From Mortierella sp. BCC40632 (lineage: Eukaryota; Mortierellomycota; Mortierellomycetes; Mortierellales; Mortierellaceae): a DNA stretch of 64,000 bases. Under the pieces are notes generated by a model. It did not search any database and was not told the origin of the DNA. It saw nothing but the letters and a program-made list of their open reading frames with translations. The stretch is from the NCBI GenBank assembly GCA_011634665.1, contig WAEK01000021.1:174501-238500 (forward strand), read 5' to 3'. Below are positions 11,456 through 23,400 of the stretch, one piece after another; within the stretch, counting starts at the first letter, position 1, and each line of letters begins with the position of its first letter. The position numbers and the translations under genes are program-made.

Positions 11456-14261
11456 CTACTCTTTCTTTTCACTCACCTGAACTACTTCGGGCCATGTCTC
11501 ACGAATCTTTTCAAACAACTCGGGCTTGGTTCTTGCAAGCGCCGCTGGATCTTCTGCCAAGCACACAAAGGTTGTCACCACTCCCGAATCAATCACTGTG
11601 CCAATAGTAAACACAATCTGAAGCCCCATGATTGCTCCAATCACAATCAGGGCAATCCGAAGACCATTCGAGATGATAAACTCTGACTTGGCCACCTCGA
11701 GATACAAATAGGTCGCAAGTCCCGACAAGAGTGCTCCAAAAAGTGCTCCCATTCCCCACACATTTCCAATCAAGTTGTCGTTGATGATCTGCTCAATACC
11801 ACGGTCCTTCAGAATCGTCCAAGTATCCTTTGCTGCTGGGATGTAAGCCTTGCCGTAGATGGCCACCTGTGCAAAGGCATACTTGTTGATGAACTCGGCG
11901 ATATCCTGGATACAAGCTATAGTCGAACCATCAAGAGTCCATCCAAGATCGCCTGGTCAGTATATAAAGAAGAAAAAAAAATAGCAGACCAGGTCCCGAG
12001 ACACACAACATGGAATTCACAAGATCAAAGAGAAAAAAAAAAATATGCTAGGTTCAATTTACCAAGAATGCACTCCAAGAGACAGCCGACAAGAGCCAAG
12101 ATACCGTCGCTATCACCACGAAGACCACGAGCCAAGGCACGCAAGGTCTGGATGATGGCAATGACCAAGGATCCAAAGCAGATACTACCAAGCGAGGTAG
12201 TGCAAGCACGCTTCAAGCTAGCCACCGTTGGAGAACTCTGCATGCCCTGAGGGGATCCTGCCATGAAATAATAGGTCGCAAACACGCCCGAGATGGTGAC
12301 ATGAGCAATGTTGGTAAAGACCTGCGAGGTCCAGAAGAAGGAAAAGAGACAAAAGACAAGGATAACAATCAACGAGGCTGGGACGTCGTTGCCGTTTTGA
12401 TTGCTGAACCGGTCATAGCATCCTGCCACTGTCACGATAAAGTAGATGCTGTAGGCAACCTCGACCACAAGTCCTGTAAAAGCCACGACGAGCGTGGCAG
12501 GGTACTTTGTGGTGATGGAAGTGACGGTGCTCAGCATGATCTATAAAGGACACAAAAGGAGGAAGCGTGATTAGGACCTACTAGGTCTGGATGTGTGCAT
12601 GCGTATGCGCTCTCATTCGCCATCCGTTCACCGTTGGCTGTGCCCTGGCGATCCGGTTATTGGGTGAGGTGAGAAAAAAAAAAAAAAGAGTGTGTCACTC
12701 CAGGCTATTTCTGGCGAAAATGGGCCCCTCCTCCCCCACTTCTAACGCTCTTCAACTCTTTTCAGCTCGTGGCATAGTTATTCCGACAGGGTAGAGGAAG
12801 GGGAGAGGTGGTTGCACAAGACGCATGAGCGCCCAATGTGGTGCCTGAAGTCCATTTTTTTTTTTTTTTCACTCTTCTGGCTGCGACTCAGATGAAAGAG
12901 CGAAATACAGAAAAAAATGACCCAAATCAGTCTGCTACTGTCGTGGAGACAAATCCAAGCGGAGACTGAGGTGAACGAGAGATAGCTAAAGTGTCGTCGT
13001 CCGAGACCCTTCATCTTCTCCTCCAAAGACAAGCGCCGGGGCATTCTCCGGAGGAAAGAGTGCTAGGGACTTTTGGCTGGTTGCTTTTCCATCGCAAAAG
13101 TGCACCTGCAGCAAAGAGAGAAAGGGGACAGAGGGAAGGAAAGGAAGGGGCGAGGAGGAGGAGGAGGAGGAGGAGGAGGAGGAGGCAGACACAAGCCAGC
13201 AGCAGAGTTGTTGCAAGGGGAAGAAGAGGCTGAAGAGGATGATGATGAGACAAAGAACGAGAGAGAGAGAGTGAGAGAGCAAGTGAGAGAGCGAGAGAGA
13301 GGAGAGAGAGAGAGAGAGGCTGAGGATGAACTAAAAGGGTACCCTGGACAAAGCAAAGAAGAGAAAAGCCTCGCGGGCTGTTGCTTGCATCCCATTTCCC
13401 CAACCCCAATCAGTTACCGGGCTCAGAGGTGTTAGCTGATGCTTACCGCGGCAAAAGGAATACGGCTCCGCCATGACCACCACATGAATGCATAAAGGAT
13501 CGCAAAGATGGCACTAATAATGCCAATGACCCAGAGACGAAGATAGAGGTAGTAGGCAGCCACGGCAAAGAAGACCAGGATGGAGAGTGCAAAGGTCACT
13601 TTGATGATGAGGCGCGGGAAGCTGGGAACATCCAAAAAAAATGACATGTAGTCAGCGTTAGTTTGTTTTAAGGTGCATGTACTTTTTTATCTTTTCTTTC
13701 AACACCAGCCGGACCTGGTAACCATGCGGGATGCGTCATACAAGGAAACAAAGGGACAGAGAGAACATACGCTTGAGTCAAAATAAAGTAGATGACACCA
13801 AAGACAGTCGAGACACCAATGGAGATGCACATTGTAATCAGACCCTCCTTCGAAAAGAGTGCTGTAATCTGAGAACCCGATTTGCCAGACTTGTCCTTGA
13901 CAGAAGTAATGGCAAAGTAGGAAAGGACAACGAATCCTGCAAGCTGGATAAGGAAGAGTCCGAGTGCCCACAAGTCATTGTATTTTGGCTTTGGGTTGAA
14001 CTTTGTAGGCAGACCCGTCTCTGGGTTGATGGTGCCATCATAACTAGGTGGGACATGGCTTGGCGTGTGCTGTCCCTGAGGGGTAAAGTACTGTTGCTGG
14101 GGTTGGGGTTGCAAGGACCAGTCCTGTTGCTGTTGCTGATTCACGGGCTGGTACTGGCCGTAGGGTTGAGCGCCATATTGTGGCGTGCCCTGTGGAGGGG
14201 GATAGGGACCAGCCGGAGGCGGGTAGGTGTGCTGTTGTGGTTGAGCGTACTGATAGGACAT
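11456..14261 (-). CDS. Choline-transporter-like (CTL/SLC44) membrane protein, Pns1-like
   Basis: Multi-pass plasma-membrane protein of the CTL family. Yeast Pns1 is the fungal member, and its transport function is not settled. Four exons (13771-14261, 13447-13621, 12063-12540, 11456-11952) give 546 residues, close to Pns1. The N-terminus is a cytosolic Gln/Pro/Tyr-rich tail (YAQPQQHTYPPPAGPYPPP). About ten hydrophobic segments follow. The conserved C-terminal CTL block reads FAQVAIYGKAYIPAAKDTW, followed by NDNLIGNVWGMGALFG. For exon 2 I chose the acceptor that yields LTQAFPRLIIK, which fits the family pattern. Another in-frame acceptor farther upstream would add a short stretch. The 906-nt second intron is long for this locus. 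I would not name a substrate. Confidence 0.93.
13156..13184. repeat. GGA trinucleotide repeat inside the long CTL intron
   Basis: About nine GGA units, followed by GA-rich DNA to 13320. It reads as TCC/TC on the transcribed sense strand. The overlapping Arg/Glu-rich and Ser/Leu-rich open frames are products of this repeat. Confidence 0.85.
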
Positions 14262-14682
14262 GGCGAAAGGAGGAGCCTTGCAAGCTTTTGGGTTAATTCT
14301 TATCGAACCCGGGATTCGGTTCGAAAGCTCGCCGTTCACAGGGACTTTGGAGTGGTGGGCTTAACGGGTTGAAACACTGCTGGACAGCCAGTCAGCGAGT
14401 TGGAAGGAGAGAACGAGTGAGTGAGAGTGAGAGAAAGAGAGTGGAAGGATGGCCTAACGCGAATGAGGATGTGAAAGTGAAGAGTGAGGAATGGAGAAGA
14501 AAAGGAGAGAGAGAGGCAAAGGAAGAAAAAGGCAAACAAGGGCAAAGTAGAAGAAGAAGAAAGGCGTCGGAGGAGAGAGAAGTGAGGCGCTTTTTTTATC
14601 CCCGACCTGAGCGACTGCATCATTCGAGCCCATACACGAGCTGGTCCAAACAAACAACAGACACACCTACGCACACCTAAAC

Positions 14683-14724
<42 letters not shown>

Positions 14725-14825
14725 GGCTCGGATAGTTTGCTCGCTAGAGCCAAAGGGTCCTCCCCGTCGACTTTTGTCCACTGTTCTTCGCTTTCCAATG
14801 GTTGTTTTCTTCCCTACAGACAGTA
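14262..14825. other. Spacer: CTL promoter and Gemin6 3' flank
   Basis: Contains GA-rich DNA (14400-14585) and a CA microsatellite (14685-14721). A short inverted repeat, TCGAACC/GGTTCGA, lies at 14304-14325 just upstream of the CTL start. No gene is visible. Confidence 0.7.
14685..14721. repeat. CA microsatellite
   Basis: About 18 CA units in the spacer between the CTL gene and the Gemin6 stop codon. Confidence 0.9.
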
Positions 14826-15660
14826 CTACTCTAACGAGGGCTGTGTGTTGTCAAGACCCTGCAGCATACTCTCAACCCGATCACGGACAACGTTGTTCGA
14901 ACACACAATAGACGCCGGCACATAGGGAGGATGAACAGCCGCGAAACTCATGATGTGTACAACCGCATCGTCTTCTTTCGATTCAACGGGAATCCGCTTC
15001 TATTTTTGTGTTTGTTTGGAAGAGAGAAGAACAGTCAGGAAGAAAGGAAAATGTACACTAGCACCCGTCGGTCGAGTACTTAGAACAAAGCAAACTTCTT
15101 TTTTTACTTGGTGGAGCATTTTGACAAGTCTGTCCTTGCGTGCAGCAATCTCGACTGGATCTTCCCAGTTCGTGACACGGGCAATGGTATCCATCTCTTC
15201 AAGTCCAAGAGCAGCGGCCCCAGAGGGATCTATCCAATTGTCCAGTTGTTGACCGACACGAGAAAAAAAGGGGGGGGGGAGAGAAGGGGATTGGATCAGC
15301 GAGGCTGTGTTTTTTCTTATCTGGACTATCGAACAAAACTACAAAAGAATAATTCTGTTTCGACCCTATACCTGGGCCAAACTCTTTGATGGCGTCGTTG
15401 CGCACGAATATCATCTTCCATGTCTTCCTCTGCTCAGCCTGCCCTGGGCTGGGTACTGTTTCGGAGACTACGTTGACAGGAATCGGCAATTGTTCTGGCC
15501 ATGGGTCCAAAAGTAGAATCGATCGCGTCTCTGGGTCAACATTATACAGGAATCCAGTGAATTGCCTTCCGTTCTTTATGCTGACCTGACATGAGCTGCC
15601 GAGGAGATCATACACCTCACTCAGACTCTTTCCAAAGAATCGCCATGTCTCGTTCGCCAT
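14826..15660 (-). CDS. GEMIN6: Gemin6-like SMN-complex protein
   Basis: Predicted Sm-fold subunit of the SMN complex, which loads Sm proteins onto spliceosomal snRNAs. Three exons (15372-15660, 15108-15229, 14826-14999) join in phase to 194 residues; human Gemin6 has 167. The N-terminal Sm-like part starts MANETWRFFGKSLSEVYD and continues GRQFTGFLYNVDPETRSILL, the Sm1 pattern G-(x)-F-x-G plus a VDP turn as in Gemin6. The middle carries IAARKDRLVKMLHQ and the C-terminus RIPVES, then AAVHPPYVPASIVCSNNVV and RDRVESML. These align in order with the ERK..L..WL, IPI, IDPPYGPENCSSSNEII and RVQDLI blocks that I recall of human Gemin6. The intron-spanning order makes chance unlikely. It diverges from CCDC130 with only 167 bp between start codons. 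Confidence 0.85.
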
Positions 15661-15827
15661 CGTATGTAGGCTGACAAGAGATGCGTTTTCGGTCTTGGGG
15701 TCTTTCTTCTTCTCAGGTAAATGAAAAAAGACAGTCCCATCTTCTACCTCGCTTGTCTGCCGCGCCCTACTCTATTTCTGTGGAGAAGGGGGAGAAAAGT
15801 TCACCCACTCAATCCCGCATTCGAACC
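15661..15827. promoter_or_regulatory. Compact bidirectional promoter, Gemin6 / CCDC130
   Basis: The 167 bp between two divergent start codons must hold both leaders and both core promoters unless transcripts overlap. I see no TATA box. The middle is pyrimidine-rich on the + strand. Confidence 0.6.
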
Positions 15828-17268
15828 ATGGCGGATCGCAAGGCAATCAACAAGTACTATCCACCAGACTGGGACCCATCCAAGGTACAGGAACCATAAC
15901 ATCAACCCTAGTTTTACCCATGGATTCAAATGACCTCCCCCATCGATGCCGTTCAATAGGAAGGATGATTCAAGTCGACTAACTTTTTTTTTTTTCTTTC
16001 TTCCATTGCCACCAACAGGGTTCCATCAATACTTATGTAGGACAACACCCGTTGCGGGAAAGGGCTCGCAAGCTTGACCAAGGCATCCTAATTGTTCGGT
16101 TTGAGCTCCCCTACAACATTTGGTGTGATGGCTGCAACAACCCAATAGGCCAAGGTACTGCAAAGAACCCCTGCTCATTATTTTTTTTTCTTTGTTTCTT
16201 TGTTTGAGAGATATCAGGTTATCAATGGTTTGGAAAACTGCTCGAAAAGTATATTGATTTGCCTTTGGCCTCCCCCCCCCCCTCCCTTATGTTTCATCTA
16301 CTGCAATTAGGTGTTCGGTATAACGCAGAGAAGAAAAAAGTTGGCAATTATTATACGACCCCTATCCTCAGCTTTCGGATGAAATGTCATCTCTGCGATA
16401 ACTGGTTCGAGATTCAGACTGACCCAAAGGTATGAAGGATGAACTACTCTTTACGCAGCCCTATACCATGCATGCATGCAATCCATTGAGTAAGGGGGAA
16501 AGTCGCCGAGACTGACTCTATTTATCGCTTTCGCCCTCATCCAATTTATAGAAAGGAGAGTATGTCATCACTTCGGGCGCTAGACGAAAGACAGAGACTT
16601 TTACAGCTTCGGATAACGAGACGATTGAACTTGACACTCCAGAAGAATTTGAGAAGCGAGCCCTAGACAAATTCGCCAAACTAGAGCACATACAAAAGGA
16701 TGAAACGAAGGCCAAGTCCGGAGCCACAGTACTCACTCGACTCCAGCGTCTCAACCATCGACAATGGGAAGACCCATATGCTCTCTCTCAAAAGCTACGC
16801 AAAGAGTTTCGAGAAGATAAAAAGGCGCGTAAAAAGATTGCGGACGAGTGCCAGGCAGTGGCGGACAGAATTGGATTCGCCTTTGACATCTTGCCGGAAT
16901 CGGAATCAGACCGGAGAGGCTCAAAGACGATCGAGTTTGCGGATGAAAAGAAGGATCAGCTGACGCAACGACTCAAGGAAATCAAAGCCGGAGGGCTCTT
17001 TACTTCTATACCAAAGGAACGATCATCTCTGGCGATCAGTCAACGAGGAACCAGGGCCTTGTCAGCAAAATCGTCCGACAAGGTTGTCCAGGCTCTTTCC
17101 TCTACTGTGGCAGCCAACACTCGACTCCAGACCGATCCATTTTTGAACGGAGCAAAATCGAAAACGGTGGCGATCGTTGCCAAGGCTCCTGTGGTGACTA
17201 AACCCCCAACCCAGGCTACGAAACTACCCCTTGTTAGCTATGGTGATGATGAGGATGACAGCGATTAG
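15828..17268 (+). CDS. YJU2B: Spliceosome protein CCDC130 / YJU2B (S. pombe Saf4 type)
   Basis: Member of the Yju2/CCDC94/CCDC130 family of nuclear splicing factors. Four exons (15828-15884, 16019-16154, 16311-16429, 16552-17268) give 342 residues. The start MADRKAINKYYPPDWDP is the family opening. Next come HPLRERARKLDQGILIVRFE, then PYNIWCDGCNNPIGQGVRYN and EKKKVGNYYTTP, and MKCHLCDNWFEIQTDP. The two CxxC pairs (CDGC, CHLC) are the zinc-binding cysteines. HPLRERARKL and the form of the opening favour CCDC130/Saf4 over CCDC94/Yju2. The rest is a charged helical region (about residues 150-250) and an acidic end, GDDEDDSD. All introns are GT-AG. Confidence 0.95.
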
Positions 17269-17301
17269 AATTGGAGACTAGCTCTCAGGCTTAGCTACGC
17301 G

Positions 17302-17303
<2 letters not shown>

Positions 17304-17333
<30 letters not shown>
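17304..17333. repeat. TTTC tetranucleotide repeat
   Basis: About seven TTTC units in the 219-bp spacer between the convergent CCDC130 and HDDC2 genes. Poly(A) and poly(T) runs follow at 17403-17460. Confidence 0.9.
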
Positions 17334-17401
17334 TTTAATGAGACGAGACTCCAACAATATGTACTATATTCTCTGTATCAATAACTTTTCCCCTGTCGTC
17401 T

Positions 17402-17432
<31 letters not shown>

Positions 17433-17487
17433 AAAGTTCAGATCACTTTTTTTTTTTTTTGTTTTACGGAAACTTGACATGGTTGGA

Positions 17488-19102
17488 TTATGATTTAATA
17501 GCACGCGACTCTGCTCTCTCCGCCTCCAACTCGTTGACCCATGCCGTGACCATGGGGTGCTTAAACTTTCCGCGGGTTCCTGCAAAGAAATCCTCCAATG
17601 TCAGATTTTCAGCTAATCAAATCGTATCAGTTTGAGAAAAAGAAAGAAAGAAAGTATTAGAGGTTGCATAGCAGTCTGATACTGGATCGCCATTGGAGTA
17701 AAAAAAAAAATCCGTTGAACCCTACATTTCTCGTATTCAAGCGCCTGGACAATCATCTCGAATTTGTCAAAGTCCTTGACAAGGAGTGCCTCTGGTGTGG
17801 ATGCGGCCTCATATTCTTCCCAAAGCTCAAAGATTTCTTCCGCCTGAGGAGTCCATCCAAGTAGATCGCGGCACAAATACTGCATAGCATTCTAGTGTCC
17901 CGAAAAGAGGAATAAGAAGAAACGAAACTATGTGAGACGGGATACTCTCGACTGAACGATGGTCCTGCTCTTGTAAAGTAGCTATAAAGTAGACAAGAAG
18001 AAACATACCCTCTCTCGGGTGTGCTTATCTTCAACACTAACACCATCGTATGGTGTGATATCACCCTATAAAGATTATGACACACACAAACAAATGGATT
18101 AGCATTCCTAACCATATGTGTCTTCCTAGAAAGTTCCTCAGCAGTCTTTTGTTATTGCTGTATCCAGATTTCGATTTAAAGAAAACCCCCTCATACCACA
18201 ATACTCTCGGCCAGATCATGCACAATGGCCATCCGAAGGCAGCGTTCCTTGTTCACTCCTGCGGTTTTCTCGTCAATCAGTAGGGCCATGATGCTCATTC
18301 TGTACATATGATCCGCAATCGACTCTGCAGGCTTGACGCCATGGTTCACCCAGCCTGTCCTTTTTGTGCGCTGTGGGAGAGGGGGAGAGGAAAAAAAAAA
18401 AATAAAAAATAAAAAGAAAGAGAGTTTAAGGTATGATGTAATAGAGTGAGAAACACAAGAAATCACAAGAAATCGCATTTTAGGACACCAAAATGTTCTG
18501 ATGATCCACCCACGAGTCCTTCTTCTTGCCTACCTTCAGTTTTTCCACTGTATGAAGGAACTGCAATGTGCCCTTGACCGACTGTGCTTTGGCTTCGCGA
18601 CGAGATTCTGAGGAGGTGGCCATGGAAGACTGAAGTTCTGTCTGACGAGCAGCAACATGTCCTAATCACAGTCCCCAGAGATGAAGATAGGAAGAGAGAG
18701 ATCCATCGGGAGAAACTGTCAGCATCCCTTTTGTCGCGTCCGATCTAGTCGTGAGTGTTGGCCTCCGATACTCCAGTGGATATAGTCCGTTTTTTTTTCT
18801 TTCTTTCATCTTTTTTTACCTTCCTCGGGGGAACCTTCCATGATCTCGAGTAATTCTCCGTCCTTCAACTGGCGTGGGTTGGTGACAAGCTCTCCATGGT
18901 GATCAAGGCGAAGAAGCGAGATGCGTGTATCGAGAGGCAAGTTGGCAATATTCCTTGCTGCGTCGTAAAACTCCTGGTTGTTGATAGTGGGCAAAACGCG
19001 AATGGAGCTATCGTAGACAGCTCCCTTGTACTGGAGCTTGACTACGGGCGAAGGTGGACCCTGAGGTGAGCCAAGTAGGTCGCTAGAGTTGAAGTTTTCC
19101 AT
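17488..19102 (-). CDS. HDDC2-type HD-domain 5'-nucleotidase with N-terminal extension
   Basis: HD-superfamily phosphohydrolase. Known relatives (human HDDC2, yeast Ygk1, E. coli YfbR) dephosphorylate deoxynucleoside 5'-monophosphates. Six exons (18820-19102, 18534-18661, 18197-18370, 18009-18065, 17726-17891, 17488-17612) close in phase to 310 residues. The enzyme part begins near KGTLQFLHTVEKLK, then RTGWVNHGV, the first metal His in SIADHMYRMS, the HD pair in AIVHDLAESIV, and the last Asp in LVKDFDKFEMI. It ends TRGKFKHP and ELEAERAES, as in human HDDC2. About 110 residues precede it, with a compact block of about 70 (VVKLQYKG to LKDGELLEI) that looks like a ubiquitin- or PB1-like beta-grasp fold. 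The internal ATG at 18623 matches the usual family start, so a shorter form is possible. Confidence 0.9.
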
Positions 19103-20179
19103 GATGTGTTTATCGGAATCCGGGGATCGTGAGCAAATTGTCCGAGTTGTCCGAGAGATGAATGGAGTCGAACAAGAGAAAAAAAGAAAATAGAATGCTT
19201 TTTGGGGGAGACGAGAATCCCATTGCGGACTTGATATGTCTCGAGGCGCCTTACTTCCAGCCTGGTCCTTATTTCCTAATGACGCATCCTGTCAGCCGGC
19301 TGCCGCAGTCTTTTCACATTCTGATCAGATGCATGCTGGATGGGGGGGGGGCTCTGAACGATCTTTGCTTGGCCCATACAAGATGCATGCGGGTGAAATA
19401 AGGTTTAGTGACTCCAGGAAGAATTCTTTATCATGGAGATGCAACCACCCCCAGGTTCAAAGGTACAAGAGATACAATCACCCGTGGACCTGGTAGCAGA
19501 CTCTGAGGAATGCCGAGAACAACAAGAGTGAGGGCGACTCTTATTTTTTTTTTTCTGGGAACACACGCCTTTCCCGCGAGGGGCCAGATTGGGGCGCCGA
19601 CAGAACCAAGGAAGGGGTGAGGAAGGAAAGGCACGATGCGTGCTTTCCTCAGCGCAGAAAGAATAGGGAAATGAGGGCTGCGGGCCTCTGCCGCTGAACA
19701 AACACATGTACACAATGTGTGGACGTGTGTGAGCAGGAAAGTCAAGAAGGGAGAAAATTGGGTATAAAAAGGCGTCCGAATTCCTCACGGCTTTTGCTTC
19801 TTCTTGTTCTTGTCGTGGTTCTTTTTTCTTGGTCTGGCTGGCTGGTCTTGGTTGTTGTGTTCTCGCTCTTGTCCTGGGTCTGACTCTATCCTCTCAACCC
19901 ACCACTCCACCACTCCCACCCCCACTCTACTCCCCACTCCTTCGCCTCCCAATTACCCCCACCCCCCCTGCCTCATATTCCGCCACCCTTCAACCCCTTC
20001 GTTTGACCTATCTCGCTGTTCTATTTGTTGTCTGAAGCCGTTATTGCTTCCTTTTTCTCTTTCACTTTCCCATACAAACACGCACTCTTTCTTTTATCTC
20101 TTTCTCTCATTGTCCTACTCCCCCTTCTCATTCCTTTTCTCTTCTTCCATTGACCCGTGTCCATTCATTCCAAGAGACC
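19103..20179. other. Divergent promoter region, HDDC2-like / AMP deaminase
   Basis: About 1.1 kb between start codons. The AMP-deaminase side (about 19780-20170) is strongly pyrimidine-rich on the sense strand, typical of fungal leaders, with GTATAAAAAG at 19760-19769 as a possible TATA box about 410 bp upstream of the ATG. I see no gene. Confidence 0.65.
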
Positions 20180-20434
20180 ATGTGCCACCATCACTTTGAT
20201 GTCATCGATGGCGAAGAGACCGCCGACCACTATGGTCACAGCGAGACCGAGAGCCATGCCGAGCCTGGTCAAGCTAGTCTCCATGAGAACAAGGAAGACT
20301 CATTCGATGTCCCCGCCGAGGCCGACGCCGCCGACCGTGATCCTCTCGAGCCCGAACACGACCACACGCCCTTTTACTCTTATCATGCAGAGAAGGCGCT
20401 CAAGCTGGTACGTTCCTCCTTCCGCCCTGGTGTT

Positions 20435-20468
<34 letters not shown>

Positions 20469-23400
20469 GACCTGTTTGTTGGTGGCCTCTTCTTGTGTAC
20501 CCCCCGTGGTTGTCGAGAGCGTGCGAACAATATGTGGGGGGCGAACACAAAAGCAACAGCGTCACGAGGAGGGTTATTTTTGCATCTTTCTCTGCATTAT
20601 CAGGTTTTAAAGCACAGGCAGGGTCCACACCTTAATTTTTTCTGTCCCAAAAGTCAAAGAGGCGAGTGAAAGGAAGCATTGGGTCATTGTTGTTTCGGTT
20701 TCTTTCTTTGCTTTGTTCCTTACTGTGGCCATTCGAGGCATTGGAGAGAGTGTGTGCGAGGGTAATGTGATGGGATCATGCAATTCACTGACGAATCATT
20801 GATATTCGACTGGAAGGATCATTTTTTTTTGTCCCCGTGGAGAAGAAACTATATCTCAATTTAAAGAGTGCGGAGCTTTTTTCACGTCTCCTTTCGAATT
20901 GGACGACGTTGCTGGTTCCTGTGTTCACTCATGCTCACACTAACCACTCTTTCCCTTTGGATCGGTCCGTTTAGGAGGACAACAAGTACCTGGCCCATGA
21001 GACCCACACCCCTTCCAAGCCCGCTACCCCTGGTTTGTCGACTCTCAAAAAGAACAAGCCAGCTCCTATGATCTTTGACAACACTCCCGAGAACCTTCGC
21101 AAGCTCGATGCCAACGCTGGCTTCATGGAGGAGCCCAAGTCCGAGGAGAACACCAAGCCCAACTTTGCTCCCAACGACGAGATCACGCTTGAGCTCCAGT
21201 CGCTCTACACCAACTTTCAAAAGTGCCTTGATCTTCGTGAAAAGTACATGAAGGTCTCTTGCCAGCGTGTTGGAGACAACCCAAGCGATCGCGATAGCTG
21301 GGTCATCTATCCCCCTCCCCCTCCTCCCTCGTGGCCCGTCTCGGAGAACAAGGGTCGTGTCACGGATGGTCCTGACAGTATTGGCAACGATTTCAACATT
21401 GATGAAGTCCGGATTCCACCAGCTTGCGATCATGTCTTTGAATTGGATGATACAGGTGTCTACCAGGTGTGTATAAAGCAGTATCCACAGACCAGAATGC
21501 ATCCTTGGAAAAACCATAGACTGACACAATGCCATGTTTATCTTACTATCTTCTTAGGTCTATACAAGCAAGGAAGAAATGGCCAAGAAGCAGCCTATTG
21601 TTCAGGTCCCTACCCCCAAGGAATACTTTGTTGATCTGGACTTTGTCCTCTCTGTCATCTCAGATGGTCCCGCCAAGAGTTTTGCCTTCCGTCGCCTAAA
21701 GTATCTCGAGAGCAAGTGGAACATGTATATCCTCTTGAACGAATACGAAGAGTTGGCCGAAGCCAAGCGTGTGCCCCATCGTGACTTTTACAATGTTCGT
21801 AAGGTCGATACTCACGTTCACCACAGTTCGTGCATGAACCAGAAGCACTTGCTTCGATTTATCAAGTCCAAGATGCGCAAGACCCCCAAGGATGTGGTCA
21901 TCTTCCGTGATGGCAAAGATCTGACGCTGGAGGAGGTATTCCAGAGTTTGAAACTGACTGCGTACGACCTTAGTATCGATACAATGGATATGCACGCGCA
22001 CAAGGATTCCTTCCATCGGTTTGACAAGTTCAATCTCAAGTACAACCCCATTGGAGAGTCTCGTCTCCGTGAGATCTTTATGAAGACGGACAACAAGATC
22101 CAGGGTCGGTACCTGGCCGAACTCACCAAAGGTACTTTATCGTGTTGGATGTGCAGAAAGTGTGGGGGAAAAAAAGAGTCAAGCGAAATGGAGATTATTT
22201 TTCTTTTTTACTGACAAAACTTTTACAATGGGATTGAATGGTGGGTATTTTAGAGGTCATCTCGGATTTGGAGCAGAGCAAGTACCAGATGGCCGAGTAC
22301 CGTATCTCGATCTATGGTCGTAGCGAGAGTGAATGGGACAAGCTGGCCAACTGGGTGGTCGAGAACCGTTTGTTCTCGCCCAATGTTCGCTGGTTGATTC
22401 AGGTGCCTCGTCTGTACAATGTCTACAAGGCTACCAAGACGGCCGAGAACTTTGAACAGATCCTGGTCAATATCTTTAAGCCTCTGTTTGAGGTCACTCG
22501 GGACCCCTCGAGCCATCCAAACTTGCATATTTTCCTTCAGCGCGTGATTGGATTTGATTCCGTCGATGACGAGTCCAAGGCTGAGCGCCGGATCTATAAG
22601 AAGTATCCTTACCCTCGTGTCTGGAACACGTCCTTGAACCCTCCCTACAGCTACTACATCTACTACATGTTTGCCAACATGACCAGTCTCAACAAGTTCC
22701 GACAGCAGCGCGGATTCAGTAAGTCTGACTCTTCATGAGGAGGAGGAGGAGGAGTGTAGGACCAGGGGGGTTTTTTTTGTTTCATCGTCATCCTATTATT
22801 TTATCGGTACTGACCTTCATCTTTCTTGGAATGATAGATACATTTGTTCTTCGACCTCACTGTGGTGAAGCCGGAGATACTGATCATTTGACATCGGCCT
22901 TCTTGACATCGTTCGGTATCTCGCACGGCATTCTTCTCCGAAAGGTCCCTGCGTTGCAGTATCTGTTCTATTTGACCCAGATGGGCATTGCCATGTCTCC
23001 CCTGTCGAACAATGCATTGTTCCTGGATTATGAGCGCAACCCGTTCCCAACCTTTTTCCATCGTGGTCTGAATGTGAGCTTGAGTACGGATGATCCTTTG
23101 CAGTTCCATTTCACCAAGGAGCCTCTGATTGAAGAATACAGTGTTGCAGCCCAGATCTGGAAGCTGTCCGGAGCAGACATGTGCGAGATCTCTCGTAACT
23201 CGGTGGCGCATTCTGGGTTTGAGAACAAGGTCAAGAAGCACTGGATTGGCAAGAAATGGTACTTGCCAGGTGTCCAGGGCAATGATATGGAAAAGACCAA
23301 CGTGCCCAACATCCGTGTTGCATTCCGTCATGAGACTCTTCAAGAGGAGTTGGGAATGTTGCAACGGTATTCGCAATTGGCACATTCATCCATGTTTGCC

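Noticed and set aside
12991..13435. Arg/Glu- and Gly/Arg-rich plus-strand frames resembling SR proteins
   Set aside because: They are products of GGA/GA repeats within a CTL intron on the other strand, with no RNA-recognition motif.
14298..14330. GTTCGA-containing sequence that looks like a tRNA T-arm
   Set aside because: TCGAACC/GGTTCGA is a short inverted repeat. No acceptor, D or anticodon arms can be built around it on either strand.
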